Below are positions 24,858 to 34,785 of a DNA stretch of 64,000 bases, in pieces. Under the pieces are notes generated by a model. It was not told where the DNA came from. It saw only the letters and a program-made list of their open reading frames with translations, and searched no databases. The number at the start of each line of letters is the position of its first letter. Position 1 is the stretch's first letter. The DNA lies in the NCBI GenBank assembly GCA_951812925.1, contig OX638372.1:65241407-65305406 (forward strand), read 5' to 3'. A program made the translations under genes and the position numbers. This DNA comes from Calliopum simillimum. Taxonomy: Eukaryota > Arthropoda > Insecta > Diptera > Lauxaniidae.

Positions 24858-24922
24858 AACATGGCTATGGTGACATATGTTTCGGTTACCGCCACGTAAC
24901 CATCATCAGACCAATTTATGTT
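24858..24922 (-). ncRNA. Type I hammerhead ribozyme (Penelope-like)
   Basis: On the minus strand all parts of a hammerhead are present in order. Stem I 5' strand is AACAU, then AAAU, then UGGU. The core CUGAUGA follows at 24909-24903. Next comes an extra U, then stem II GGUUAC/GUAACC with loop GUGGCG (six perfect pairs). GAAA follows, and a minimal stem III ACAU/AUGU. The cleavage triplet is GUC, with the cut predicted between 24872 and 24871. The stem I 3' strand is ACCA, UAGCC, AUGUU; both pairing blocks (4 and 5 bp) are perfect around an internal loop. Short stem III and a looped stem I are known from hammerheads of Penelope-like retroelements. The extra U between the core and stem II is a departure from the textbook motif and could lower activity. 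No reverse transcriptase is visible nearby. Confidence 0.75.
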
Positions 24923-26780
24923 TTATTTAATTTATTTTAAATTAAATGAAATAACAATTGAAAAATTTTTTGAACTTTTTGTCTGAGGGGATCGATCTAT
25001 GAACCTTTCGAAATCAATCTCTCTACATAGCGCATTTATCAACGGACTGCGCTGTGTGCCCTCGGAAAAATTGGTAGCTTAAGTGCCTATATGCATGTAG
25101 CGTGGTTTCATTCTCTATACTCCTTTGTCATCATTCATGTTGTGTTTGTTTGGTAAGGCTCAGCCATTGGCTGAGAATCAATACCGTTATATTATATGAC
25201 TGACAAGTGTTGCCAGTTGCACATATTTGGCGTGTTCTCCATGATTACTTAAAATATTTTTAATCTAAGAAAAAGAAAGAAAAAAACAATTTGCGGTCAG
25301 TTCGAAGGTAAAAAGTTTAAAAAATATTTTAAATTATTTGTCAGGTTAAATTTTTTAAGGTAACAGCCCCTGAAGAATTCAGAAAATTACATGGTACTTT
25401 TAATGTCATTCATTTTTGTATACAAATTTAAATTACATACATGTTAGCTGTGCTCCTATAGTAGCGGATTTGATCCAGATCAGATCCACTTTCAAGCAAA
25501 ACAACAACAAATTCAGAACCAGCTCAGATCTTGGTTCCATTTTCTGGATCCATGACTATAAGACGGTTGGTGCCAGAACTATCCTTACAAAACTTTTATT
25601 TTCACTTTATTTTCGTAAGAAAAAATGGACTCATTTTTCAAACAAATTATGGTTAGCCCACACTGGTATCAACCGGCTCGTATATCAATCAGTATTTTTG
25701 ATCGAAAACATTAAATAAACATGAATGCATAAATTAAAATTGCACATTCAAATGCAGATAATTTCTGAAATATGTAATTTAAATCTTTTGTAAAAAATTA
25801 AAAATAATATTGACAGTTGAATCAGTTGTATTTCAACCACTGCAACTTTGTGTTTGTTTTATTGCAACATATGCATTCAAAAGATAAATAATTTTAATAA
25901 CAATTTAAATTCAATAACTCAAAGATTATCTTCAGTTGTAACAACAAAAAGATTTCAGTTCGAATGTTCACGAAGCGCAACATTTGTATGTGGTTACTTT
26001 TAAAAAATAAAACACGAGAGACAGAGTTAACAAACAAAAAAAAATAAAAAATCCAAATATTGACAACGACAAAAGTAAACCGACACCTACCATAAATTTC
26101 ACATGCACACAAAATAAAAACAATGGGATGAACTTTTTGACTATACATACATACCCGACAAGAAATTAATTCAGGAATTCCGGATTAGGATCAGATCCAA
26201 ATCAGGTATTCCTTAATACGGCCATCTGATCAGTTCCCCATCAATATCTGATACCAAAAATCTTAATACGATCCTTGTGCCTTGTTTAAATCAGTATCGC
26301 ATTAAATCCGCAGAACTAAATCGCAGTAAGGAATTCAATTCAATTCAATCATCTAACCTAATTTTTTTGTAACTAATACATATTTCATATCAAAACGACC
26401 ACAGAAAGTTTTCTCAAACATTTTAGGTGGTTATCATGTTTATATCATAACAAATGCTTATTATAATTTAGACATATCAAAGCTACAAAATGTTTTAGGA
26501 AAGCGTTTTGTGACCAGACGAAATTAAAATTAATTTATATGGGTATGATCCGATCCTCAATAATAAATAGTACCTGGAGACCGATCCCTACTCGGTCAAC
26601 AATCTGATCTTATTATTTTAGTCGATGTTTTTATTCATAGCAATTTTTTGTTGTGAAACTCGTACCTTTTCACCTCCAATGCTTTCAAAATGATAAATTA
26701 ACCGATAAGAAAAATAATAAGAAAAAACTCGGAAAATATCGAATAGTATAGAAAAATATCAAGAACTCCAAATTTTTTAA
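24923..26780. other. Non-coding DNA, possible degenerate element
   Basis: No gene. A small perfect hairpin CTCAGCCATTGGCTGAG lies near 25157. GATCAGATCC-type words recur at 25470-25560, 26180-26300 and 26540-26610, and again at 28130-28240, on both sides of intervening repeats. They may be pieces of one old element split by the GC-rich repeat array at 26781-28070. Confidence 0.45.
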
Positions 26781-28070
26781 GAGAAATAGAATGACCTAAA
26801 ATAAATAAATGGGATACACCACGCACCCAAAATATTTCGTCTCTTGTATGGGGGCTGAAATATCGTATCATCATGCCTCGGAAAGTTCATTCCATTTTTT
26901 TTTGTGCATGAGTTATTAACTAAAAAAAAAGCCCACTTTTCGTTATGCTTTAGATACTCGTGATCCAGATCCGCATACCAAATTTTATCAAAATATGTTG
27001 TACCATTTGCGAGAAATAGCATTTAATTTGTTTTACTTGTATGGGAGGTTCCACGCCCACCTGCGATATTTAGCCCACCTTCAGCTCGTAGGTCCCTCAT
27101 AAAAAGAAGATTCCCTACAATAAAATTCAGAAAGATTGCTTTAGTAGTTTTCTTTTTATATCGTATTAAATTTTTGTTGGCGGTGCCACACCCTCCAACG
27201 AGTTATAACGGCATATCACTTATTAATACTTGTTTTCAGGGGAAAAATATTTAAAATTTTCATTAAAATTGTTGAAGTCGTTTTCGAGAAATATTGAATT
27301 AAATTTTCAATGGTTAAAAAGGGACGTGGCACTTCTTCGATACCGCCCACTTTTCGGTTATTACAACGCATTGATATGTAGTACCTACATACCAAATTTC
27401 ATTAAAATATCTTGTAACATTTGCGAGAAATAGCATTGAACGTATTTTGCTTGTATGGGAGGTTCCACGCGACATTATGGCGACATTTCGCCCACTTTCA
27501 AATCAGAGATGCCCTATTGCAATTAGGCTCCTCACAGTTTATTTCAGAATGTTTGCTTTATTAGTTTTCTTTTTATACCGTTTTATATTTTTGTGGGCGG
27601 TACCACGCCCTTCAACGAGTTTTCCCAATATAACGGCGTATCACATATGAATCCTTGTTTTCAAAGGTAATATCTCCCAAATTTTCATAAAAATTGTTGG
27701 AGTCGTTTTCGAGTAATATTAAATCAAAATTTCAAGGGCTGAAAAGTGGGCGTGGCACTTCTTCGATCCCGCCCACTTTTTGTCTGTTACAAGGCAATAT
27801 TAAGCCGTACCCGCTAACCAAATTTCATCCAAATACCTTGTATAGTTTACGAGTTATGACTAAATCAAATTTAAAATTTGGTGCAGTGCCACGCCCTCTG
27901 GTGAGCATTTACAAAGTTCAAACCTAGCTTATTATTCATTGTTTGCTAATATCTAACACTATTCCAAGTTTCATTGAAATCGCTGTAGCCGTTTTCGAGA
28001 AAAAATATTGGCACAGAAATAAGTACAAAGAAACAAACAAAAAAACATACAATTTTAGCTCCTATAAGAA
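26781..28070. repeat. Degenerate tandem GC-rich module array
   Basis: Two units of roughly 410 bp start with TGTATGGGAGGTTCCACGC at about 27040 and 27450. Each contains TTTCGCCCAC or a variant, a TAGTTTTCTTTTTATA segment, GGGCGGTACCACGCCC or a variant, GTCGTTTTCGAG and GGGCGTGGCACTTCTTCGAT. Further decayed modules reach 28010 and left to 26781. The short open frames (27230, 27447, 27694) all coincide with these units and are not genes. The family recurs through the window in many shorter copies. Confidence 0.8.
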
Positions 28071-28258
28071 GAGAAGATATTATTTTCTAATGAGGACCTA
28101 AAATATCCTGAACCGTTCCTGAAAACTTTATGGGATTCAGATCGTATCAGCTCAAACGTATCAGGTCCTTTTCATATGAGGTGTGACGTTTAATCGTCAT
28201 TGTCGGATCAGAAAGCCTGACTCATTCCTGATCATTCTTCAGGCAACTATACTATATG

Positions 28259-29000
28259 TGCGCACACTGGGTGCCGCATTCGCTAACAATGGAACAAAAA
28301 CACATCCGAATGCGACTTTCTCAGCAACCTTTTTAGAGCGTTTTCGAAAGGATTAAGGGGATTTTGTGCGTCGATTCAACACAATGGATGAGACTTTGGT
28401 CTATCACCATGATCCTGAATCAAAACAAGAGGCTAAAGAGTGGTGTGTACCTGGTTCTTCGGCTCCGAAACGAATTCGTGTCCAGAAGTCGGCCAAGAAG
28501 GTCTTAGCATCAGTTTTTTGGGATGAGAAAGGAATTTTGTTTGTGGATTACTTGCAAACTGGTAAAACAATATATTCTGAATATTATTGTAACCTTTTAG
28601 ACCACCTGAAGGAAAAAAATTCTTTTTCATCAGGACAATACACCGTGTCACAAGAGCATTTTGACAATGGCTAAAATCCATGAATCAAAATTCGAATTGT
28701 TGGAGCATCCGCCGTAGGTATTCACCAGATTTGGCCCCTAGCGACTTCCATCTGTCTGGAAGACCTAAAAAAATTCAAGCGTGGAAAGCGTTTTTCATCA
28801 AATGATGAGGTCATAAAAGCTGTGCAAGCGTATTTTGCAGCCCTTCCAGATTCTCACTTCAGGGATGGAATTCATAAATTGGAATCTCGTTGGAACAAGT
28901 ATATTGATGTTCAGGGAGACTAAACTGAATAATAACATGTATTTCAAACCATAAAATTGTGTTTTTCTTATAGAACCGCAAAACTTTTTGATCAACCAAG
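28259..29000 (+). pseudogene. Mariner transposase remnant
   Basis: Plus-strand sequence from TGGGTGCCGCATTCG at 28269 onward matches the second half of a mariner (DD34D) transposase: RFNTMDETLVYHHDPESKQ at 28370 with the first catalytic D, then VFWDEKGILFVDYLQTGKT. After a deletion and frame changes come QDN near 28636 (second D) and, in another frame, LAPSDFH near 28735 (third D). The C-terminal GKRFSSNDEVIKAVQAYF and FRDGIHKLESRWNKYIDVQGD end at 28922. The N-terminal third and the left terminal repeat are missing. A likely 3' end lies near TTTTGATCAACCA (about 28988-29000). It is inactive. Confidence 0.92.
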
Positions 29001-30835
29001 TAAAAGAAAAGTTCGTTCGGGTACATAAAAGGGTCTAGTAAAAAGTTGATTTTACTTTTTATTTCGTGTACTTGTGTTATAAATTTTTTATTTTTTTTTT
29101 TTTTTTTTTTGATAAAAAAAATCAATTGAAATAGTAATCAAAATTAATTTAACATAATGTACGCCCATAATAAGATCAAAAAAAAAAAATTAAAGAGAAT
29201 AAAAAAATAATAAAAATATAAACCACATCATTACTTGGTTTTATGATTGGGTTGACTAAATGTTTATTTTCGTCGAAAACATACAAATAATGCTTAAAAA
29301 CTGCATAAAATTTTATGATAATTGCGTATGGCAAAAAAAAAAAAAAAAAACAGTTCATAAACCAGTTTATATAAAAATAAAACCATATTGAGTTGAGTTG
29401 TATGATGTCATAAAAGTTGTCATGATGTCAAGCACGAAATAAAAATAAGCCGGCTAAATAAAAATTTTTTTCGTTTCAAAAAAATGATTTCCGGTTTCAT
29501 GCAGTAATGTTTAAAAAAAAATTTGCCCAATTTCAAATATTTTTTTACAATTCACAATATTTTTTTTTTTTTTAAAGGACAGAAAAACTATTTCCTGAAA
29601 ATGAGAAAATATTAATTTTTGCATCAATTTTGGACTTAATTTTAAAGCTCAATGTCTATACTATAACATTAACTCAGCGAGTATGGCCATTCATCAGAAA
29701 CCAAAAATTGGTCTTATCTAATGAAAAATTTTATTTAGTAGATAATTTCATTCATTCACTTTGACAAATGATTTCGGGCATACGACCAATGCGTAACCAC
29801 CTCAAAATATGCTTCCTTGAGGCCAATATTTTCTCTTACTCATTATTTTAGTTAACCAACACACTATGAATAAGAAATATTAGTTAAACTCTTGTTACCA
29901 TTTTAGTTAACTAATGACTGTGAATCCGGGCCTTAAGCTCCACCTTTTATTCATAATTGCGACAATGTATGTTTTAAGGATTTTAAGATTTTTTGTGACA
30001 CGCTCGGTTTCTTTCATTAAATATTGTACAAACGTAGACACAAAAACTAGCCGTTTTGAGGAAAATTTGAGTTTCTCACATCTTTCGTTTTACACATCTT
30101 ATTTTGAAATTTGAGTAGCTTTTATGAGAAATTTTTTTGCGTCTGCATTGTCTACCAGAGGTTAATAGTGATATAGTTACTGAGCTAACTTTAACCCTAA
30201 GGCTTTTTAATTACATTTTATTACAACAATCTAACTAAAGTGATTTGAAATGAAAGATTATACAAAAATGCAACTTAATTTTTGATTGATTGTATCTAAG
30301 CACGCCTTGAATTTTTTTAAGCTTAGCCACAAACATTTCCCTAATGGATTATTTTCTTCTCAACAAGTTTTCCACTCTATAATTTTCAATTAACAAAATT
30401 GTAGCCAACATAATAAATTGTTATGTAATCAATTGCCATAGCAACAAAACCAGAGATGATGATGAAGAAAAGAAAGAAAAACAAAAAACAAACAGCAAAA
30501 CTGGAAAAGTTTGAGCAACAATGTTAAAATCAAACTAAACGCTTAGAAACAACAACAAGAATTGTAGCTGTAACAACCCAATGACGGGAAATGCTAAACC
30601 ATTTGACGTTTATAGACGTTGCATGCCACAGAAAGAGTTAGACAAATTGCAATTTGTATCGTATGTTGTTTAGAATGAGGACGAACTGGTGGTGGTTGTG
30701 GCAATAGTAATGGTATGAATCAGACACCGAATCGCATGCTTAGTGGAAGACTGACACATTTTAAAAATTCATTGAACAGTGAAATATTTTAAAAGTCGCA
30801 TTACATACTTCGAAATACAAAATATACGTGTATAC
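29001..30835. other. Non-coding DNA
   Basis: AT-rich with long T/A runs (29090-29112, 29178-29190, 29333-29350). Around 29850-29935, TTAGTTAACTAATGACTGTG and GTGAATCCGGGCCTTAAG look like the end of an unidentified element. A CAACAAC-rich stretch lies near 30550. No gene is visible. Confidence 0.45.
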
Positions 30836-30837
30836 TA

Positions 30838-31508
30838 GGCATGCGCTTATTTTACGATTTTCTGATTTTCGTTCATGCCGCCCCCTGAAATCCTTCTAAT
30901 GGTCATAAAAACAAATACTATGAAGTTTCACGGCGATCGGATAACGATAACCCGGCCCGCAAGAGAGGTCAAGGTCAAGTTGAGGTTTCAGGCAAAACAT
31001 AATGAAAATTTTTTGTAAACTTAATTAAATTAGTCAAAGCATAACTTTATCTTATAGCAAATTGAAATACCTTTCTAACAAGCTATAATTGTTTAAAATC
31101 GGGTAATAAATACGAATTCTATGAATTTTTCTTTTACGGCATTAACAAAATTGCCGCAAAATACCATATGTAGTAGAATAGCATTTTGCGGCAATTTTGC
31201 TAATGTCGATAAAAGAAAAATTCATAAAATTTGTATTTATTACCCGATTTTAAACAATTATAGCATATTGGAAAGGTATTTATATTTGCTATAAGATAAA
31301 GTTATGCTTTGACTAATTTAATTAAGTTTACAAAAAATTTTCATTATGTTTTGCCTGAAACCTCAACTTGACCTTGACCTCTCTTGCGGGCCGGGTTATC
31401 GTTATCCGATCGCCGTGAAACTTCATAGTATTTGTTTTTATGACCATTAGAAGGAATTCAGGGGGCGGCATGAACGAAAATCAGAAAATCGTAAAATAAG
31501 CGCATGCC
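30838..31508. mobile_element. Palindromic (fold-back) element, copy 2, 671 bp
   Basis: This is the second copy of the family at 18661-19331, with the same length, the same GGCATGCGC ends and TA on both sides (30836-30837 and 31509-31510). The two arms are near-perfect reverse complements with the centre near 31170. Differences between the copies are scattered substitutions, for example AAACATAATGAAAA here against AAAATAATTAAAA. Both copies landed in alternating TA/GTATAC sequence around the TA. Confidence 0.92.
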
Positions 31509-31604
31509 TAGTGTATACTTAACACACATACATACAATGCATAGTACGCCTTGAAGTCTTATAAAATTTAACCTAAGAAATTGGCTGGACAGAAAAGTTC
31601 ATTG

Positions 31605-32172
31605 AAGGCTGGCAACGCCATGATAAAGTTTGACATTTTCTAGCATAAACGTACTCACAACGTTTTGATGTACAAGTGCTATTTGTTTTGTTTCCAGTGA
31701 GTTAAGAAAATCAAAATGGACAAAAAATGTAAATTTCAAGGCCTAGTGATTTCAATCGTAGTCGTAGTTCGGTCGCCGACGAATTCCGTAAAGGTCGTCC
31801 AAAATCGGTTGTTGTGCCGCAAAACATCGATGCAATGCATGAACTGATAATGCAAGATCGTCATGTGGCATATTGTGGGATAGAGGCATCCTTGCACATA
31901 AGTTCCACTTCAATACATTCGATTTTGCATGAACACTTTGTTGTAAAAACCTTTGTTCTCATTGGCAACCCCATAATTTATCAATCGATTAAATTATCAA
32001 CGGAAAAATTTATGTTCTTAACTCACTGTAAACAAAAGAAATAGCACTTGTACATAAAAACGTTGTGAGTACGTTTATGCTAAAAAATGTCGAACTTTAC
32101 TATGGTTTTGCCAGATTTTAGCTATTGACTTTAGTGTTGCCAATTCCCGAAATATAAATAGTGCCCCTCGTA
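31605..32172 (+). mobile_element. Mariner-derived element, truncated left end
   Basis: The plus strand contains the N-terminal mariner segment SRSSVADEFRKGRPKSVVV in two frames and then PQNIDAMHELIMQDRHVAY, EASLHISSTSIHSILHEH (31814-31960). It is flanked by related inverted sequence: ACGTTTTGATGTACAAGTGC at about 31660 and its complement near 32050. The right end reads AATATAAATAGTGCCC, matching the terminal repeat of the relative at 34131-34775. The left terminal part (about 70 bp) is missing. Only the DNA-binding domain of the transposase is represented. Confidence 0.8.
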
Positions 32173-32420
32173 TTACAGGATTTCTCTCGGGACATTGCCC
32201 AGTTAGAAAACAACTCTTCAACATGGGATTAGTTCAGGATGAATTTTGTAGATTCTGTAATAAATGTAATAAAGAAGAGGAAACAGCAGAACATGTTCTG
32301 TATCACTGTGATAGTCTAGCCAGACTTCGTTACTTTTTCTCTACTTCTAAGGTCAGCGCCTTACCCCTTAAGGACATACTGGCATTCATTAATGCCATGC
32401 GCCTATGGACTAACTTCTAA
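32173..32420 (+). pseudogene. Non-LTR retrotransposon ORF2 C-terminal fragment
   Basis: The frame reads TGFLSGHCPVRKQLFNMGL, then CRFCNKCNKEEETAEHVLYHC, SLARLRYFF and a stop at 32418-32420. A TGFLSGHCP-like block followed by CxFC(x)n EEETAEH(x)nHC is the usual tail of Jockey- or R1-type LINE polyproteins downstream of RNase H. The fragment begins right where the mariner-derived element ends, so that element probably inserted into it, or a truncation coincides with it. No upstream LINE part was recognised left of 31605. Confidence 0.85.
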
Positions 32421-34014
32421 TTAAGCCTAAGGTCCAGTCTTTTTGGAGACTGGATTCCAACCATTTTAAAATTTCGAATTGTGTCATTGTTCCAGTAAGC
32501 TTGCGATGTACACATTTTTCAGGTTATAGATCACTTAAAATATAAAAAAAAAGAGTTTTGAGAAATTTTGAAGGCAACGAAAATTTAAATTGATTTTTAA
32601 AAACTGAATCTGATACATTTTTCTCAACAACAGCAAAAAAATCGGCAAAAAGATGGGTATTTTTTACATCGAAATTCTCAAACTTTTGCATGGTGGTAAA
32701 AGTCTAAAAGTTGTAAAATAATATGAGTAAACTAACATATGCGGTAACATTAAAATAAATTGTGTTTGTATTTTGTCCTTTGAAGTATGCGCGAAAGAAA
32801 AAAATTGTAAAGGAACAGCTGGGTCTGTCTAGTTCAAATGATAGCCCAAAAGTTTAAGAGAAAAAAAGGGTAAAACACAAAACTTGTAACACTTGCACAA
32901 CTATAGTGAAAAAGACACAAAACACAAAAAATAAAAAAAGGAGTTGCCTTCGCCAGAGTCGAGTTGAACAGACTCTCTTAAGAGCAATGTTCGCGTAACA
33001 GTGTTGCCAAGTTTTTATTTTATTTTATTGTTTGCTAGCAGCTTACATAACAGAAAGTTATGGGGAAAAGGGGTGCAGCAAAGGATAAACTACTTGGTTA
33101 CTCAATGTGAAAGCGGTTACTGACGACTGGGTTTTCTTTTTCTTTTTTTCATAGTAAGGATGTTTATCCTTTTGCTGTTAAATATTGTAAGGTGGGAGTG
33201 TTTCTTTTTTTTCCTATAACAATTGTATTGCATGTGCGCTTGATTACAGTTGAATACCAAACAAAAAAGATTCTTCTTCATTTTTTTATTGTTTTTTTTT
33301 TTTTTGTAGAATGCAACTGCGGCTTTTAGGGATCATTGCGTATTTACACAGCGTTGCATGTTATGTAAGCTACACTGAGTTGCATTTGTGTTTGTGGTGG
33401 TAAATGGATTAAACATGTTGGGACAAAAAAAAAGCAGAAAACTTTTGTCAAATTAACAAGATGTTTTATAAAAAAAAAAAAAGTTTAATGGACTTATGAA
33501 TGCAGAAGCATCCATAAAACATTTGTCCTTTTTTACAGAAGTAGCGATTTTGTAGAATATCAACAAATTTAAATTAAATTGGGATGTAGTTAAATTAAAA
33601 TATCACCTCTTTGCATTCTAATTGATGTTGAAAACATCTAAGGTTTTAATTTTTAACAGCATAACAGTTTGATTTATCTGTTTTTTATTGAAATATGGTA
33701 TTTTGTAATTAATTTAAAGGAAAAATGATTTGGATTAAATAAATGGTTTTAAAATATGCGCAAATTGAAAAGGCTATTTGATAAGTAAGCTACGTCTAGC
33801 TACGTCTTTTAAATATAAAAAAATTAAAGGTGAGAATCTACTCTTTCAATTTAGATCAAGAAAAGTTCGACATGCTAATCATTTAATTTATCAATTTTCT
33901 GAAAAAACCCTTTATGACTTTCAAGGCGTGTTTGCGCTGCATACCTTTAGGGTTAAAGAATTTGTGTTTATTCTCTATGTTGTGCGCTTCTCCTACCCAC
34001 AACCTATCTAAAGA
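32421..34014. other. Non-coding DNA
   Basis: AT-rich with T/A runs (for example 33290-33306, 33426-33436, 33469-33482). I see no gene, no terminal repeats and no tandem structure. Confidence 0.5.
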
Positions 34015-34120
34015 ACTAGTAAGGGTGTTACCTTTGGCTTAGCCAAACATTAACTACTCTGCACTGCAGTATTTTGCTTGTATGGGAGGTGCCACGCCCT
34101 CTTGCCCTCGTTTTTTTTTA
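34015..34120 (+). repeat. Fragment of the CTAGTAAGGGTGT dispersed repeat
   Basis: It begins CTAGTAAGGGTGT, with GGCTTAGCCAAACATTAACTAC, CTGCAGTATTTTGCTTGTAT and GGGAGGTGCCACGCCCTCTTG in the same order as the full copy at 46612-47245. It breaks off just before the mariner-derived element at 34131. Confidence 0.8.
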
Positions 34121-34130
34121 ACATTAAATG

Positions 34131-34775
34131 TAGTCTATACGTAGGGCACTATTTATATTTCAGGAACTAGCAACACTAATGTCAATAGCTAAAATCTGAC
34201 AACACCATGATAAAGTTTGACATTTTTTAAGATAAACGTACTCAAAACGTTTTGATGTACAAGTGCTATTTGTTTTGTTTACAGTGAGTTAAGGAAATCA
34301 ATTCAACGAGAACAAATTTTTTTTAAAACTAAGTGTTCATGCAAAATCAATCGAATGTATTGAAGTGGAACTAATGTGAACTGTATCGATGTTTTGTGGC
34401 ACAACAACCGATTTTGGACGACCTTCACGAAATTCATCGACGACCGAACTACGACCACGATTGGATTCACTAGGCCAGCGATATACTGTGGCTTTTGATG
34501 GTGCTTTATAGCCATACAAAGAACTGAGTTTATTGACACATTCTTTTGTTGAGATAATCCACGTCGAAAGTTGTGAAAAATAATCCAACGAAAACCTTGG
34601 CCAAATAGATTTTCTTAACACACTGTAAACAAAAGAAATAGCACTTGTACATCAAAACGTTGTTAGTACGTTTATGCTAAAAAATGTCAAACTTTATTAT
34701 AGTGTTGCCAGGTTTTAGCCATTGACATTAGTGTTGCCAGTTCCTGAAATATAAATAGTGCCCTACGTGTAGACA
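34131..34775 (-). mobile_element. Mariner-derived fold-back with 10-bp flanking repeats
   Basis: Long inverted repeats of about 155 bp (34131-34292 and 34618-34775) share GTAGGGCACTATTTATATTTC at the tips and ACGTTTTGATGTACAAGTGC inside. Between them, the minus strand encodes a mariner N-terminal segment (SSLYGYKAPSKATVYRW, SSVVDEFREGRPKSVVVPQN, ISSTSIHSI). ACATTAAATG flanks both ends directly (34121-34130 and 34776-34785). Mariners normally duplicate only TA, so a 10-bp duplication is odd. It could mean mobilisation by another transposase type or the chance survival of a longer direct repeat. No catalytic domain is present. Confidence 0.82.
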
Positions 34776-34785
34776 ACATTAAATG

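Noticed and set aside
25416..25718. 100-codon plus-strand frame
   Set aside because: AT-rich composition, no domain, no splice support, and it overlaps GATCAGATCC-type repeat words.
27230..27927. Three 67-77-codon frames in a row
   Set aside because: They coincide with units of the GC-rich module array and have no domain.
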